Origin: Bugula neritina
Lineage: Eukaryota > Bryozoa > Gymnolaemata > Cheilostomatida > Bugulidae
Assembly (NCBI GenBank): GCA_964035545.1
Contig: OZ037765.1
Coordinates: forward strand, 7,576,698-7,640,697
Direction of reading: 5' to 3'
Length of the DNA: 64,000 nucleotides
A model generated the notes under the pieces. That model did no database searches. It was not told the DNA's origin and worked only from the letters and a program-made list of their open reading frames with translations. Made by a program: the position numbers and the translations under genes. The number at the start of each line of letters is the position of its first letter. Within the stretch, counting starts at the first letter, position 1. Of the stretch, positions 1 through 13,600 are shown piece after piece.

Positions 1-1628
1 ATATATATAGATTTAAAGCATAATACCTGTTCAAATTATACTTATATTGTGGACATCAGAATACTCAATATAATGCAGAGTATAACAGAACTACAAGTTA
101 CACAATATAAGAGTATATTTTTGATTAAATTATCATTTGCTCTCTTAACCTATGCTGCAAAACATTAGTGTACAATAATACATGTAATAATTGTAGTACA
201 TTTTCGAAGGTAATACCTTAATAATATTATATCAGAAGTGCAATCATTTCCATCATGCTACAATTTTTGTAAATGAATCATCGCACTTAATTCTTTTAAG
301 TGCAGCTGCTATTACATAAGAATAAAATTGTTGCAAATAAAAATTTTCTGATAATTACGATTAAATATTATAAAAACTTAAGCATACTGTGCTGCATATA
401 GTGATATTGATTTAGCGTTTGACAAACTGTGAGTTTATTTATTGGTAACTGATGCAGAGTTGGCAGTTTGGTACTAATGCTGTCATAGTAGTAAATATAA
501 TATAATCGGTTAAAGGTCAAAGGTGCCTGTTACTAGAAAGTCTATATGTAACACACAGGTTATGGATAAGTCAAGGCTCTAGAGAATTATACATCAAATA
601 CCGAGTTGTAGTTGACAGTACACCACTGAGCATTGCTTAGAGTTGATGACTTTATATAGCTCAGGTGTGAATCAGATATTCTGCCCCATTTACTTCAAGT
701 CAATAATGTTTCTGAAAGTATGCCAATAAGAGTGAAAGTTATCCAGCTAATACTTGACTGAACATCTGTAAAGAGTAACAACAATTAACACTGTATAGAT
801 GAGATACAAATGGAGTAGTTGTAGAGCATAGCCTAAAAATAGATATCCATTTGGCTTGCAGTTCTATACAACTGCTTGTCATTTGTATCACGACAGAGTA
901 AACCATAGCTTTTAAAGACTCAGTACTGGAGACATCGCTGTAGGCTTATACAACTTGACAACTAACTTAGTGATTTTAAGTAAAGTAAATAACTTAACAC
1001 AAAGAATAACTTATTTTGTTCCTAGCACCTTTTGAATCCTTTGAACATAGCTGTTTACATGACATAGCTATTATAGCATAACTATGATAAAAACAATTAG
1101 GAGAAATGTTAATTATTTAGTTATGTGATTGTAAGTTTCACCCATAACTGTTGATTGGCAAGTTATTGAAATAAAGTAACTTTTGAAAACACAAATCTAA
1201 TAAACAGTAAAGAGTAAAATTTCCCTTTATAACAACCTTATTGCATAACAAGAACATCTTATGTAATATATTGCTTTAATATGAAGTTAAATTAGTTGTG
1301 ATCATTCATTCATTTATTCATTAATACAACTGCATGTTGAAATGACATAGTATAACATGTTTCTACTCTCTAATGCTAAATTATGACATGATATTATGTC
1401 TAGAAGTATATCAATATATAAGAGCACACAACTCCTATTGTAATATAGACTTTCCAAACTTGGCCAGTCACCTTCTAAAGCTGTATAATATTACCACCAA
1501 ACACATTTGAATAATAAAAAATATAAAGAATTCTGGTTTACTAATACTAAAAAATATTCTTTTACATTCTGTGAAACAAATATAGGTCACCATGTAATTA
1601 TAAGTTATTTTATTTTATATGTTTTTAG
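1..1628. other. No gene recognised (left edge)
   Basis: AT-rich sequence without a convincing exon. It may be an intron of the gene that owns the fibronectin type II exon that follows, because that exon needs an upstream phase-1 donor. An open stretch near 661-771 follows an acceptor-like TATATAG but has no recognisable domain, so I do not call it. Confidence 0.5.
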
Positions 1629-1787
1629 GAGAAACAGTGGGAGGTAACTCTAATGGCTTTGACTGCTACTTTCCTTTCGTATATGAGGGTTTAAAGTACA
1701 CAACATGTATTGGCATTAACCACGATAACCTGTGGTGTTCGACAACTGAGAACTATGACCTACATAAGCGATGGGGAGAGTGTGTGG
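1629..1787 (+). CDS. Fibronectin type II (FN2) domain exon of an otherwise unplaced gene
   Basis: A single exon of 159 nt, bounded by a TTTTTAG acceptor and a G|GTAAGT donor, phase 1 at both ends. It encodes one whole FN2 module. The four cysteines lie in the family pattern: FDCYFPFVYEG, then TTCIG, then NLWCSTTENYD, then KRWGECVG, with the typical aromatic and W-C-S-T-T-x-N-Y-D core. FN2 modules bind collagen or gelatin, or sugars and lipids, in secreted or cell-surface proteins (matrix metalloproteases, fibronectin, mannose-receptor family, seminal plasma proteins). The symmetric 1-1 phase is the classic form of a shuffled extracellular module. I found no sure neighbouring exon. A possible short terminal exon starts at 2657 (phase 1, about ten residues, then TAG). 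The rest of the gene probably lies left of the window. Domain call firm; gene unknown. Confidence 0.85.
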
Positions 1788-4628
1788 GTAAGTGTGTTAG
1801 TTATTATAATATATGTCACTGTAAGTATATGCTTGGTTATAATAATTATAAATATTTATATGGATTATAACCTAGAACTAAATATTTCAATATTGCAAAA
1901 ACATTGTTGGCTGGCTCCTATTGAGCATAGAGCTACAGTTTACAAAACCAAGTAAGATGTTAACGTACATACTTTGTGTTCCTACTATTATCACTATTAT
2001 ATATTGTATATCTCTATTTCGTTATCTGCATGTTTTGTAAAGTTAGTAATCTTGCTATGAGAACTGCAGCATAATACTACGAAATAAATAAGTCACGCTT
2101 GAATTAATGTGATCATATAATAGAATATATTTTTTAACTATAAGAAACCATTTATCTATTCATAACTCATCCAATAATATCAAGCCTTCACCATTGTATT
2201 CATGCCATAATTGTTGAGTTGTCTACACATGATATAGTAAATTAATTAGTATGCAACTGCATATAAGTGAAAAATAGGGCACTACATTTGATTATAAAAA
2301 AAGATAATTAGTAATTAATTGCTATTACTCTTACACAATGGTTCATGCAACGGAAGTAAAACTGCATGTATTTTATGCAATCTACTTTTGTGGTTGGGGA
2401 ACTGGGAGTTATCTCCAGGAAATACTCGGGGGGGGGGGGGGGGGGGGGAAACCTACATGTATCATGCTGTGAGCTCTTAGTATGCTACGAAAGTTAGCCC
2501 TTGTCTTAACTTGAATTGCCTGCATATGAATAGCAATGAGCTATAACAAATTTTCTGCTAGCAATTTTCATGGGGCAGAATAAATATCTACTATTTTTAA
2601 TAAATCTTTATCTTTGCTTTCTTTCCCCTATTCTTTTCTCTTAGTGTGACTTTTAGGAGCTCACCGGCCGTCTGCTAAAGTATTATAGAATAGTGACTCA
2701 TATATCCTTTCTTTATACTATATTATTGTAAAATTTCATGATGAATTAAAGTATTAAGAAATAGCATTCACCTTTATTTGCCTGTTCACTCTCTCTTAAG
2801 AGCTTTTAGCTAAAGATCTTATTAGCTCACACTTATATCTTACGCTGTAGTATAAAGACTAGTATATACTTCGATATCAATTCAAATAAACATACTATAT
2901 AGTCTAACCTAATATAAATTATTAGTTTTCTAATCTACTGCCAAACTATAGTCAATTATCTAAACAATACTAAATTCACTAGGATAGCTTATTTGACTAA
3001 TGAAAATATTGCAGTTGAGAACTGATTTTGGATACATCCATTATTTACATAATCAGGCAAGAGCTTTAAAATTCAAATGATTACATACATGGAGTAATAT
3101 ATTCACAACAGAAATCTACAAAATGCAGCTTTTTTATTAGATAATGTGAAACAAAATTTTTAACCCTGTGCCAAAAAACATTCTTTCAAATTTGAATTCA
3201 AGTATTTCAAAGCCAAATAGGTTAATAATATAAATCAGCTTAAAGGTAAAAATACAAAAATTTGACCATAATTTTCTCATTTATCATTTTCAGACTAACA
3301 TGTCTGTATTATATGTACATGTATGTATAATTAATAACTGTAATGCACTCAGGAATGAAAGAATGTCTGCATATATGGGCAGCTTTCAAAGCAAAATAAC
3401 TGAATGATTGCCATCCATTTGTCAGGTTTCTATGTTTTTGCATAACATTAACATCAAACTCTTTACAAGTTGATTGTTGAATATTCACTTTTCTTGCATA
3501 TGCCTTGTATCTGGTAGATCATACATATTCAAGTAAGTAAAAAATAATTTATCTTGCTATAATGTGAAAATACTAGAATTATTTCCAAAAATGTAGTTCT
3601 TACTGCCCTTATGTGTGCATTAACCCTATGAACAGTAGGCCTATAGGCACAAGCAATGTTTACAAAATCGAAATTAGAGTATATATAATCTAAGTTTGGG
3701 GAATTGTAGTCAACAAACAGTGAACAGTTTGTGCAATAGCTTGCAGAAAATATTCTTATATTTATAAACTTTCAAACATTTTATATAATTCTATAATTTT
3801 ATATTATTCTAACAAAATTTTAAATAAGATAATGCACTGTATTTGCATCACTTAAAACAAGTTGACTTGCTCACTAACTTTATTTTGTTTGGGCAGCTGT
3901 AACTACATATTCGTGGTCATTTTATTTTTAGCATGTGCTTGTTGGAAAAGATAAATATAATAGCAGCTAACTACCTACTTATCCAGGTTATAAAAATATT
4001 GCTGATTATATATTATCTAATTAGTAAATGATTTAGATTAGGCCATTGCAATAAGTAGCCAGCATTTACTTCAACTCAGACTCTGCAATGGTGTTATTCT
4101 AGAATATAGTACTTTTAACCTTGAGAGAACACAACTACAGTTGTTTCACAATTTGAGTGAAAACAAATAGATTTCATACTCAGTTAAATTACTGCAAAAA
4201 ATAAGCAACAGGAATTTGTAGGAAAACTGCTACTCTGTAGGTTACACCACTCACTGAATACAATTCAGAGCAGTGAGACAAAGTAAATGTGGGTTTCTCA
4301 GTAGCAGATTGGCTGAATGACATAAATAATTAGCTAAGTAGCACGAGAGCCTGCTGTGATTCCAGCTTTATTCAGTGTTTTAAGAAATAGTTGATCACAT
4401 TAGTGGTTTCTGAGTTAACGAGATATCAATAACCACTTATTGAAAGTCTATTGAACGAGCTAATTTAGAGCAGTATGCTTTTCCCTGAATAGCCAATCAG
4501 AAGATGAATTGGAATTTTCTTTATTACTGCATTCAACTATGAATGAAGCTGTATAGACGGCCATTTCAGCAGTTGCTTTTGTCTCCTCTTTTGTAAAACT
4601 TCTCAACTTCCTTTAGAGAAACTTTAAG
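1788..4628. other. Non-coding stretch between the FN2 exon and the Ig gene
   Basis: No supported exon. It contains a 21-G homopolymer at 2428-2448. There is a strong pyrimidine tract ending in CTTAG at 2644 and a second acceptor at 2656, followed by a short phase-1 open stretch ending in TAG at 2689, a weak candidate last exon for the FN2 gene. The final ~200 bases should hold the promoter and 5' UTR of the Ig gene. Confidence 0.4.
2428..2448 (+). repeat. Oligo(dG) run, 21 nt
   Basis: An unbroken run of 21 G in otherwise AT-rich sequence. Shorter runs occur at 47257-47269 (13 G) and 60793-60801 (9 G). The exact length is likely to be unstable or misread in the assembly. Confidence 0.95.
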
Positions 4629-7600
4629 ATGTTTAAAGGAGTCAAATTTGTTTTAGTGATTACACTTATTACTGTAGGAGAAACAGGTGAGTTGTTTTCA
4701 CATTTTTGATCAGATTTCATAATTAGAAATGAAGTTTATTTTAGCTAATAAAAGCTAAACACTTTAAATCTTTGTCACATGTTAAAGTACCTTGCAATTA
4801 TGTTTCAGTAATTCACATCCATGTTATAATAAGCTAATTTTATTAAATTTAGTAACAAAGGCATTATTTGTTAAAAGATTATTTCTTTAGTATTGAGTAA
4901 GACTTACAAACAGCTAACGAAATTGTCACAAGCAGGTGATTGTAACTTGCCTGGACTATAAATTCAACTAAGTGCAATGACAAACTATACTACTAATTTG
5001 TATTTTCTCAATTTTCTCAGATAGTAAAAAAGTAATTTAATAAAACTTCATCTAATAATCTCATGCTTGTGCAAATGTGTGGATTTATAATACAACGGCC
5101 GCTGTAAAAAAACAGTACTACGTTCAAACATGGATTATTAGATGTTTGACTGACAGATTAAAATAACAAGTCAACCAACAACCAGCACGAAAACTGCTTA
5201 AACTTGAGTCTCTAAATTTATACATTCTACACGTTGGGAGGTATTCATAGATTCACAGTAAATTTAAATACTTTTTTATAATGTTTAGTCCATTGGTGCG
5301 ACTAAATGTTACAAAAAAGACTGCAAGCCTAAAAAAACTTTAGAACTTCCACAATAAACAGTTTAAATACTAAGCAGTTGGATTGGATAAACTGAAAGTG
5401 ATAGGTTAATGGAAGTCCTACGAGCATAAATGTTGAACACAAATATTACAGCATACAGCATTCTATTGTAATAAATACTAATTTAACAAAATTAATAAAA
5501 TACTTTACGTTAAATAAAGACTATAGCTGTAGACAATTTATAGCAGTGATGAGTGAGAGTTATATATTTACGTAATTTATTGTATATTTAAACACATATA
5601 ATGTGTTATTTACATCAGACTGAGTAAGCAAGGGTAATTTGCTGCTAATTCAGCTAACTGATTAGGCCAACATTTCAAGTTATATACTATTTTTACTTCT
5701 AATCATTTATTTTAGCCGAAGATAGAGCTGCCTTGCCTAGCTTCAACGAATCCACCCCACAAAATGTTACCCTCTATCAAGGAGAAACGGCTAGACTTTT
5801 ATGCCATGTTTACAATTTACAAAACAAGAAGGTAGGAAAACAGCTAAAGAAACATAGCTGTTCATATCTATATCTATTAATACTTATGATATTATCTTAA
5901 TTGTCTGCATTATGAACTAAAGCTTCCAGCTAGGCTACGTTCTTCTACGTTTTGTATTGTATACCAGGTGCAGAGAAATTTGATAGATGCGCTTTATTTG
6001 TTGCTAGCAGCTATACAACATAGAGATAATATATATTGAACAAATGTGTCTGTGTTCTGCTAGCCATTTCTCTAGGTACTGGACTTCGTTCTGTCAATAT
6101 TAGTACAACGGCAATTACTATAGTAGACACTGACTAGTAACTGATTGACTATTTAACTATTTGACTGACTAGTTGATTGACTCACTAGTTAACTGGTTGA
6201 CCGACTGTTTGACTAGTTAACTGACTGGCTGAGTGACTGTTTGACTGACTAGTTAACTGGCAGGGTAGATGACTGACAGAGAAGTTGAAATGCTGATATG
6301 GTCATCGCTGACAAACTAATAATATAATTTTTCGTATACAAAAGTTATTCAGCCAGGACTGCTACTTTTCATATAGCATAGCCTGTATTACCTGCAGATT
6401 AATAAAATGAGTTAAATTTATATGATGTGCACTTTTTAAACTATATTTGCATAACATTTATGACTTTTCAAACTAGCATATTGCTACTTTCAGCTTTTAA
6501 ACTTTCAGACTTAATAAAGTATTTGCCAAATCTAGTATAAAATATGAATACCATATTCGACACATGCACACGCGGCTATTTTGTATACTGCACAGTCAAT
6601 AGCAGCAGACTTTAGTATAAATCAGTTCTTGTGCTTCATGGTGACACAAGGACAGTATAGCTTTTCATTTAATTTCTAATTCCATTAAACTAACATAAAT
6701 ATCTAAATTATAAAGTATTTGAACATCACATTATTGAACTAAATTATACCCTAGGGCCTAGATAAAATTAGTAACAGTTTAAATATGCTTTGCATATTGA
6801 ATTTTTTTATTAAAAACTATATATGCCAAAAATATGTAAATGATTGTTTAAAATCAAAATACTCAGAATGGTTACAGTCTTTGTGCTAAATTGGCACCAC
6901 CAGCTGCTGATATTAGTATTGTTTATATGGTGTTGCATTTTGCTTTTAAATAATCGTTGGTGTAGTTGCATGCATGTATCCATGTACATATAGCATTGTC
7001 AAATAAATTACCATTAAATATAATTGTAACGCTAATAATTCTTTTTACCAAATAAACTTTGATAGCAAAAAATTATGTTATTTTAATTCAAAAAACAAAA
7101 TAATCATTTTAAGTTGTAATGAAATGTGAGTTATTATGATAGAACCTGCTAAATGCGCTTTTCAAAGTCACAGAACCAAGTTGGGTTGCAAAGGGTAAAG
7201 CACTTTGAAGTTGACATAATATGTATTATAATATAAGGCATTCTGTAGATACATAATACAGTTCATATAGTCACTATCATCATAGAATGGAGTAATAAAT
7301 ATTTTCAATGAATGTTGAATCATTGCATTGTAGGCAACTGTTTTAATTTTATGGTCATTGATGCCTACTAGATATTTCTAGTTGGCTACATATATCCTGA
7401 CATCAGACCAATTAGTCAATCCTGACTATTGGAACAAAACTGCTGTGATGAATTTTAGCAACTGCCAGCTTGCCAACTGCCACCCTGTAACTTTATAAGA
7501 AAGGCAGCGGAGCCAATAACCTTCAGCATTTGACTGCCTTTTCTAAATCCTTTACGCTGCTTATAATACACATTGATTTAGACTGATCTAGGCAATTTAT

Positions 7601-10600
7601 TTGAAAGTATTATATTCATTGAAATAACATAATTATTAGTTATTGCATATATAAAACATATTACCTAATATATTGTGCATTAAACTCGCGGAAGATGCTT
7701 GATGCACAGAAGTAGGTGATTCAAGCTGCTATTATAAAATAAGTTCATATTAAACTTTTATTGAAAAGCTTTTAGCCAATTTATAAAGTCATTATATTTG
7801 TTTTGTGCTGTTGGCTGTTGTAGATCTACTTTCCTTTCTAAAACCTTTAATTTCTTCTCCTTCATTGTGGACTTTACCGTGTATTTGTTAGAGTTGAACT
7901 GTAACACTTGATGACAATCAACAATCAAGTCCTACTTCTCCTTGCATTGGTCCGAGATAGGCGCAGTAATGGAGAAATTGAGAAAAGCCTGTGTTCCAGA
8001 TTAAAAATGTAACATAAGAAGTTATGTTCTCTTGAGAATTTCAACCCACGCCCCAAACCAACAAGCAATAATAAAATTAAAGAACTTGGGCTATCTTAAA
8101 TTTTCTATTACTGCTCCTAAATGATTGGTCTAGCGTGCAGTCTGCAATCTGCAGTCTGGCAATAATAGAGATGTAAACATGTAATCAATATACTTTAGGT
8201 TACCTGGCAAAAGAAAGGACAGCACTACCCTTTGACGGTCTCCACTTTCAGTTTCCTCTCAGATAGGTCGATCAGAATAGAACACGATGAAGACTCAGAG
8301 TGGAATTTGATAATTGAAAAAGTACAGAGAAATGATACAGGCATCTACCAATGTAAAGTAGCGACAAAAACAGCCCTACTTGTCCGTGAAGTACATCTCA
8401 CAGTGAAGGGTGAGATATGTCTTATTCTGCTTGATCTCCAAACAGCTTTCCCTGCTCAGTGTATTTGTTGTGTGTCTCTAGAGGTTAAAGCCTCTGTTTG
8501 TTCCTTAGCATTGTGCAAAACACCATCAGCATGTACACACGGCCTACCAAAATACTGTTGTTCTGTCAAAATATTTGATTTAAAGACAAAAGCAATTCTT
8601 TGCAATATTAGTAATAGACATAATGAGGCAGCCATTGTATTCAACACTGCTTCTTGTACTTGCTTTACAGATAGTTCTATTTCATTACATTGCAAAATAT
8701 AGGAATTAAAATTACTTAAATAAAAATCTCAGTTGACCAACAGAAATGCCTATAATATAGTTTGAATAATATATATAGCTTTTTATATTTGCACTCGTCT
8801 TAGTATATTACAGTGGTTTCTATACGTACAAATTATTATAATCACTATATATCATCTTAACCCTCTTACTTTACATCACTGTTCAACATACTCATGTCTA
8901 AAGATAGTCATTTGTAAAAAAAGAAATGGACACAAAAGAATGACATACAGCAACTACCTGCCTGAATATGTCAGTATGTGGATAATGAATCATGACAGGC
9001 TGGCATATGTTACAGAATAGTTTTCTTATTAGTCATTCACTTTAATAAAACATGTACACCTAAAATATACGACCTAGGTAAAATGTGGATGCGAATTATG
9101 AATACAATGATAAGAACTATTAAAAAGTCTGTGTTTTTATATTGATGAAAAATAAAAGGTAAAACTATAAGGACATTATATAACAATATGTCTAACAGAC
9201 TTTGTAACATTCAACGCTCACAGATGTATAATATATATATATCAATTGTTACAAGTGATGTGTAATATTATTTCTTATTTTCATAATAAGCTGTCTAGCG
9301 CTAAAAGCAGCACTAAATCAATCTCTATTTCCTTTCACATCTTACTATTTGCAATGCAGCGTCATTGGTAAATAAGATGTGTAGACAGAAAAGCTGATTA
9401 GATTGGTATAGATTTTATAATGAAAATATTAGTTACATAATAACGTAACACAGCAGTGATTCTATAAAAATACATGCTCACTCATATCAGAATAATATAC
9501 CAGTATAGATGCCCTCTAGCTGCTGTCATCTGTCTATAGATCTATAAGAGAAAAACATATTGTAATCTTGTTATATCAAATGACATAGTTAGAGAAAATC
9601 TATTAATAATATTGTTTGCAATAAAGCTTTAACTTAGTAAGTAGTAATAGTTGCAATGTTGAGGTACTACCCAAATTAGATAGTTTGGTTCAATTGAAAC
9701 TTCTTTAGCCTGCTTGTAGCACTCTCTAATTCAGCTCCAATGATATTATTGTAGAAAGCACCGATAAATTGAAATGCAACAAGTTCATGATTGCTTTCAT
9801 GTAACCTGTTGTCATGTAGCATATGTAGTCAAAAAAGTGAGGACAACTCCTCAAATAATTTGACCCTCTTCAATTTTGTTACGATTTTGTTAATCTGTTT
9901 CTAGATAAGGTCCCTGTCGATATCCCAGGTAAGATCTTAAGTTGCTAAATGCCTTTGTTGTCATCTTCTAACCCTCACATCTGCTAAGAACCTGTCATAA
10001 TACTAGAAGTAGTTATTTGTTTGCTTTTAGTTTTTTGAACCTTAAACTTTAGTGCTGGCTGCCATTTGAGTTATGTTTTATATAATAACTTTTAAAAAAA
10101 TTTATGTTGTGCTTTTTTACTTTAAGATTGCCTGGTAGCAACTTAATGCTTAGAAATTACAGTAGATGTGCCACTTTATAGACACACTAACAAGTAATCT
10201 GGTGCACTGGGCGGTAGAATAAAGTGTATGAAAACATATTATTGACATGTTTAGTCATGTGAAAGAAAGTTTTGTAATGTTAGCCGAAAGAATAGGTGTT
10301 AATTGCTAACATCTATATAAAGCTGGGAAGTCATTACTGATTGTAATACTATTCATCGCTAATTACCCTGATTGCTCATGCAAATAAATACTATAAAAAA
10401 TTCATGTTTACAATAAAAAATCAATAGGAATTGTCTTAACAGACATTTTAGGTTAACATTCGAGAATATGAATAGGATGTGTTGTACATATCAAATAAAT
10501 TATCAGCAGTAAAGTGGCCTTTGAGGGCAGAATGCAAGTTCTTTGTTATTCCGTTTGATGTCCGTCAGACTAATTCATTGTTATACTGCCATTACTGTGA

Positions 10601-13600
10601 ATGCTGCTTATTACACTTCACTGAACACTCTGTCAGCTATGCCGTGCCTATTATTTTCTACTACTCGGTATGAGAGCAGGCTTATTCATGCTTATTCATG
10701 CTTATTCATGCTTATTGACTAAATTCTCTGTTGTTGAATGTCACCGACGAATTTATAGATTCCTAATGATATTCTGAGAGAGCTGAAAAACATGAAACAA
10801 ATTAGAAAAATTTAAAACTTTAGTCGATTACCCAACACAGTCTGTTTCATGAAATTAATTGAGTTTTTTAATGCATAATTTACTTAATATTTTTTGGTTA
10901 TCAACAGTTTATTGATGAAGTAGTGTCATCTAATTGTTGTTTATGTAGAAACTTACAGTTTACTCCTAATCAGTTGGACAACTCCCCATTTATATATACA
11001 ATGGTTATTCTAGCTGGTGGTTCTTTAAAAGATAAGAAATGTTGACAATAACTCATGTTAGCTCTAAATGCAGCTGCAATAATATAATTTGTTTAATTAA
11101 CTAAATAAATATTATTTTGCTATTATACTAGTTTATGTCCAACTATAACTACCAGATGGCTCTATTAACCTTTTAATGACTTTGGCTGTGAATTTAAAGT
11201 TGCCACTATCCACTGTTTTTAGGCAAAGCTTTTGCTTACAAATAATTGAGGCTGCCTTTTTGATGAACGTAAGTTTTAAGCCAAGAAGTTTAAAACTGCA
11301 ATTCATTTTGTTGCAGCCTTGACCTTGGGTAAAAAGCCTGTAGTGTATGTTGAGAAAGGACAGGAGCTGAGGCTTCAGTGCAATTCAACATTCTCTGAAG
11401 ACCCCCCTCCAGGTTTTGCAAACGTTCCTCCAGAAGTAGAATGGTTCAAGGTTGGAGACTATATTACAATAATATTTTAGCTGGTTTTTTAAATCTTCCC
11501 ACTGTACTCTTTGCATGAGTACGAGGGTTCCGCATAGCAATTAACTCAATAACATGTAGCTTAATTTTTTATTCAAATAATATTTGCATATATTACATAA
11601 CTCCACACTATAACTGGCCAAATCTACTTTAAAATGTCATTTTCTTCAACTTCACTTTATATTGCTAACTGCATGGTACGGAAATGTATGTTACCTAATG
11701 AACACTCTGTTTATACATTGCCAATGCTATTCTAAATGCTTACGACACAACAGTCATTCCAGCTTCACATTTCTAAATATAGATCATACAGTCATCTTGT
11801 CCTGAGTACTTGCTTGTTAAATATTAATGAGAGTATCAAGTATTTTACAATAATCATTTGGTAGTAAGAGTTGTAAGCACTAACATATCGCCTTCCCACA
11901 TCCTGTTTGTGACCACCAAGTAGCTGTTCAGTTTAAGTTGATCCTTAATCAGCCAACTTCCCTTTCTTTGTTGCTTGAGATTTATCGATTCAACCATTTA
12001 ATAAAAAATATTTCACATGTACATATTTCTTGAATAGATATTGTGATTGTGTAAGCTGTTATTATATTCAAAGAAAGCTTAGTCAATTAGGATATGTTTA
12101 GGAATAATTAACTTATTCAAGTATGTTACAATACATTAAACTTAAATTAAATTATAAGCTGATTCATTTTTTGATGCACAGAGTTTGTTCTACTCTGAAT
12201 ATTTCGTCAGCCCACACTTTAGTAGGGGAGATATTTTTTTCGTTTTTATATCCATGGACAGGGGATTGCAACTCAAAATCAAGTGTATATCTACATAATA
12301 ATTTCAGCTCAACTGTTTAACAACATTCAAGCACGTGTCAAATTTAACAGCTAGTTAAATGCATATAAATAAACCTAAATTGAAAACAATTTTATTAGCA
12401 ATTTCCTAACAGAGATAGAACTATTATAATGGCATTATAGCTATTGTATATAGTCCAGATAGAATCTGTATTGTTCCATATGACAATCTGCCTTTTTTAC
12501 TGCTCTAAATAACTTTGTACAAAATGAAATATATTTATTAATATTTTAATAAAATAGCTTTATATAATAACATCATGTATATTTATATAATATTCCTATA
12601 ATCAAAACTTGAATAATAAATATTCTATACATGCTGTATATACATCCTACTGAGCATGTGTTTAGGGTGATGGGCAGCACATAGACTCCAATAGCCTGAA
12701 CAATGTTGTTGTTACCAACAAAATCTACGGGAAGATGAGATTATCCACCCTGATAATAGAGAAGAGTGTGATGGAAGATGCCGGAACATATATCTGCCGA
12801 AACACGGAGATGGCGTATGATGAAGTCACAGTTAGAATTCTCAATGGTAAGTCTTAATATTATAATGTAATATTATTTTATCTTACATATAATGTTACAT
12901 ATATATTACTTATATATTACATATATATATTGCAAATATCTTACATATATTTTACACATATCTTTCAGCTTATGTTGATCTTATGTAAACCTTACTAAAC
13001 TAGTTTTATAGAAAGTCTGGAGTTTATAATTTATATTAATTATAGTTATTGTGTTTTTATGAAATAATTGCTAGCCTCATAATATATGCATAGTAATGTT
13101 AGATATTTGGTTCTATTAATACGAGACAGTACTCTGAGAAAATGCTTAATATATTGGAGATGTAGTGGTAAAAATTAAAGACATTACAACAAAAAACATG
13201 TGACATCCATTTCACTATAGAGCAACTGCCTTTGTTAATAACAACTATAAACTTATATTTTTCATTCCATATCTTAATTTTATATCACGTATTTAATACA
13301 TTTGTAGTTGAGGTTGACAAAAAGAATAAAAGAAGAGGTAAATATGGAATTGTATGATTGTTTGCTTGTATTTTAATAAACAATAAGTTTGATCAAAACA
13401 TATTCTGGCTAACAGCTGTTGGTATTTATTTTGCCCTCTCTCACTAGCTAAGACTCACTGGGTGGATACTTTATTGTTCCCCAATCAGTCCTCAAGTGAT
13501 TCTCATTAAATAGTTCATTAGACATCATATGCATATCCTGCCATTAATTAATAGAATATGACATTGTTCATATGCCATGCTTTGATATCTCCACACTTGT

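Noticed and set aside
661-771. Open stretch after TATATAG that might precede the FN2 exon
   Set aside because: No clear donor, no recognised domain, phase not demonstrably compatible.
8410-8702. Continuation of the Ig exon 3 open frame beyond 8409
   Set aside because: A consensus G|GTGAGA donor ends the exon at 8409, the next exons rejoin in frame, and the extension shows no Ig features.
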